Shown: positions 32,623 to 33,396 of the stretch, in pieces | How positions within the stretch are numbered: the first letter of the stretch is position 1 | How the letters are laid out: each line of letters starts with the position of its first letter | Assembly (NCBI GenBank): GCA_031269795.1 | Contig: JAISYR010000013.1 | Span: forward strand, 1 to 33,396 | Length of the DNA: 33,396 nt | Direction: 5' to 3' | Source of the DNA: Puniceicoccales bacterium | GTDB taxonomy: Bacteria > Verrucomicrobiota > Verrucomicrobiia > Opitutales > JAIRKQ01 | The notes under the pieces: generated by a model | What the model saw: the letters and a program-made list of their open reading frames with translations, nothing else | What the model was told of the DNA's origin: nothing | The model's database searches: none | Position numbers and translations under genes: made by a program

Positions 32623-33396
32623 TCATGAGAGTGCACAGTCAAATACAGGATATCTTTCCCTAAGTTTTACAACTCTTTCTCTCTCATCTGCGTCGCATGT
32701 AAACACATGTTCAATAATTTCACGTATGTTATCCCAGTATCTTTGATTTTCTTCATTTGGCGGTGGTAATTTGCTTAAAATTAAATCAACGATACTTCGT
32801 TGTTCATCTTGCATCTTGTTCAGCCTATCTTTATTGCGTAAAATGTCTCTCGTTCCCTGGACAAAAATAGTTACCCATTCATCGACTTTTTCCGGCGATA
32901 AACCCCGTGGAAAAAGTCCGGGTGCTTCTCGTAGATTTCTCTCTATTTCTTCTACCGTCGACCCTTCGGTCGTATCTTTCGAAAAATCTTCAAATAATAT
33001 ACCCATAAAGTCCTCTATCGGCGTTGATTCTCTTGTGAAAGTCTTTCCAAATTCGGAAGATTGTGTTTTTTCGAAAAATTCCGCAAAAGCAGGAGACTCT
33101 CCGATAGACTTTAGCAGACAATCTCCCGACATACCATTGATTAGTTGAGTAACTATTTGGTACCCGTTTGGCAAGAGAAGTATAAACCCAAATTTTCTCG
33201 AGTCAAATATACCTGGAAAAGGCAACCGTGCAACAATTTCATCCTCCGGTAGATTTGCAGTATTCTCCACCCTAAACTCCAGCCAAGACGTCGGAGGGAT
33301 AACCGCTGAACCCGATGGAACAACGACAGGTGGAGCAACAACGCGAGGGGCAGTATCAGCTGCCGCCGAACGTGCCGCCAGCGCATCCTCGGACAC
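32623..33396 (-). CDS. Array paralog D, 5' end beyond the window
   Basis: At least 257 residues of a fourth family member are present. The visible start falls inside a linker module (SEDALAARSAAADTAP), and a GTG at the very edge is almost certainly an internal codon, so the N-terminus is outside the window. PTSWLEFRVENTANLPEDEI leads into the core with LLPNGYQIVTQLINGMSG, whose DNA is nearly identical to paralog B at about 30613-30660. A longer middle region than in the other copies follows (FFEKTQSSEFGKTF to GSTVEEIERNL). Then comes the C-terminal domain with DLILSKLPPP, NQRYWDNIREII and a final RYPVFDCALS. Function unknown. Confidence 0.72.
   Translation of the reverse strand: MSEDALAARSAAADTAPRVVAPPVVVPSGSAVIPPTSWLEFRVENTANLPEDEIVARLPFPGIFDSRKFGFILLLPNGYQIVTQLINGMSGDCLLKSIGESPAFAEFFEKTQSSEFGKTFTRESTPIEDFMGILFEDFSKDTTEGSTVEEIERNLREAPGLFPRGLSPEKVDEWVTIFVQGTRDILRNKDRLNKMQDEQRSIVDLILSKLPPPNEENQRYWDNIREIIEHVFTCDADERERVVKLRERYPVFDCALS

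Overview
The window reads as chromosomal DNA of a Gram-negative member of the Verrucomicrobiota, most likely Opitutae/Opitutales-like and possibly host-associated. The reasons are an Amuc_1100-type pilus protein next to a PilM-like protein, a stand-alone RelE-fold protein with the long tail that I associate with Opitutae, and a full-length lipid A enzyme (LpxB). The DNA is AT-rich and many starts lack a Shine-Dalgarno sequence. The taxonomic call rests on protein resemblance from memory, not on a search. I see no rRNA, tRNA, CRISPR array, IS element or transposase.

Layout. 1-771 is the 3' part of an unrecognised gene, followed by a 473-base gap. 1245-4533 (minus) holds two very short BatA- and BatB-like membrane proteins that appear to have lost their von Willebrand domains, then a PilM/PilN-like protein and an Amuc_1100/PilO-like protein. 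4656-9776 (plus) holds ispH, a lipoprotein, prmA, a tandemly duplicated lipoprotein start (one copy is a 35-codon mini-gene), a glycine-zipper lipoprotein and a basic 505-residue protein. 9831-18209 (minus) is a long housekeeping block: sucC, sucD, rpsR, tsaC/sua5, pgpA, rseP, ispG and three pseudopilins. 18424-20203 (plus) holds an OmpR-family regulator and a YycJ-like metallo-hydrolase. 20200-21478 (minus) holds a membrane protein and the RelE-like protein. valS is at 21652-24360 (plus). 24449-28717 (minus) is a compact lpxB, DUF58, MFS transporter, FkbM methyltransferase run.

The last 4.5 kb (28899 to the right edge, minus strand) is the most unusual part. It is a tandem array of at least four paralogous genes of a family I do not recognise, plus a deleted gene remnant. 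The members share a 5' control region (TTGACA box, inverted repeat, fixed distance to ATG), an Ala/Pro/Val-rich linker built from a repeated module of about 42 residues, a conserved core and a C-terminal region with an LPPP motif. Long near-identical DNA blocks are shuffled between copies, so the array is evolving by duplication, deletion and recombination.

The housekeeping genes cover isoprenoid precursors (ispG, ispH), phosphatidylglycerol (pgpA), lipid A (lpxB), envelope proteolysis (rseP), the TCA cycle (sucCD) and translation (valS, rpsR, prmA, tsaC). The pilM/pilO-like pair and the three pseudopilins point to a type IV pilus or type II secretion-like machine; its secretin and ATPases are not in the window.
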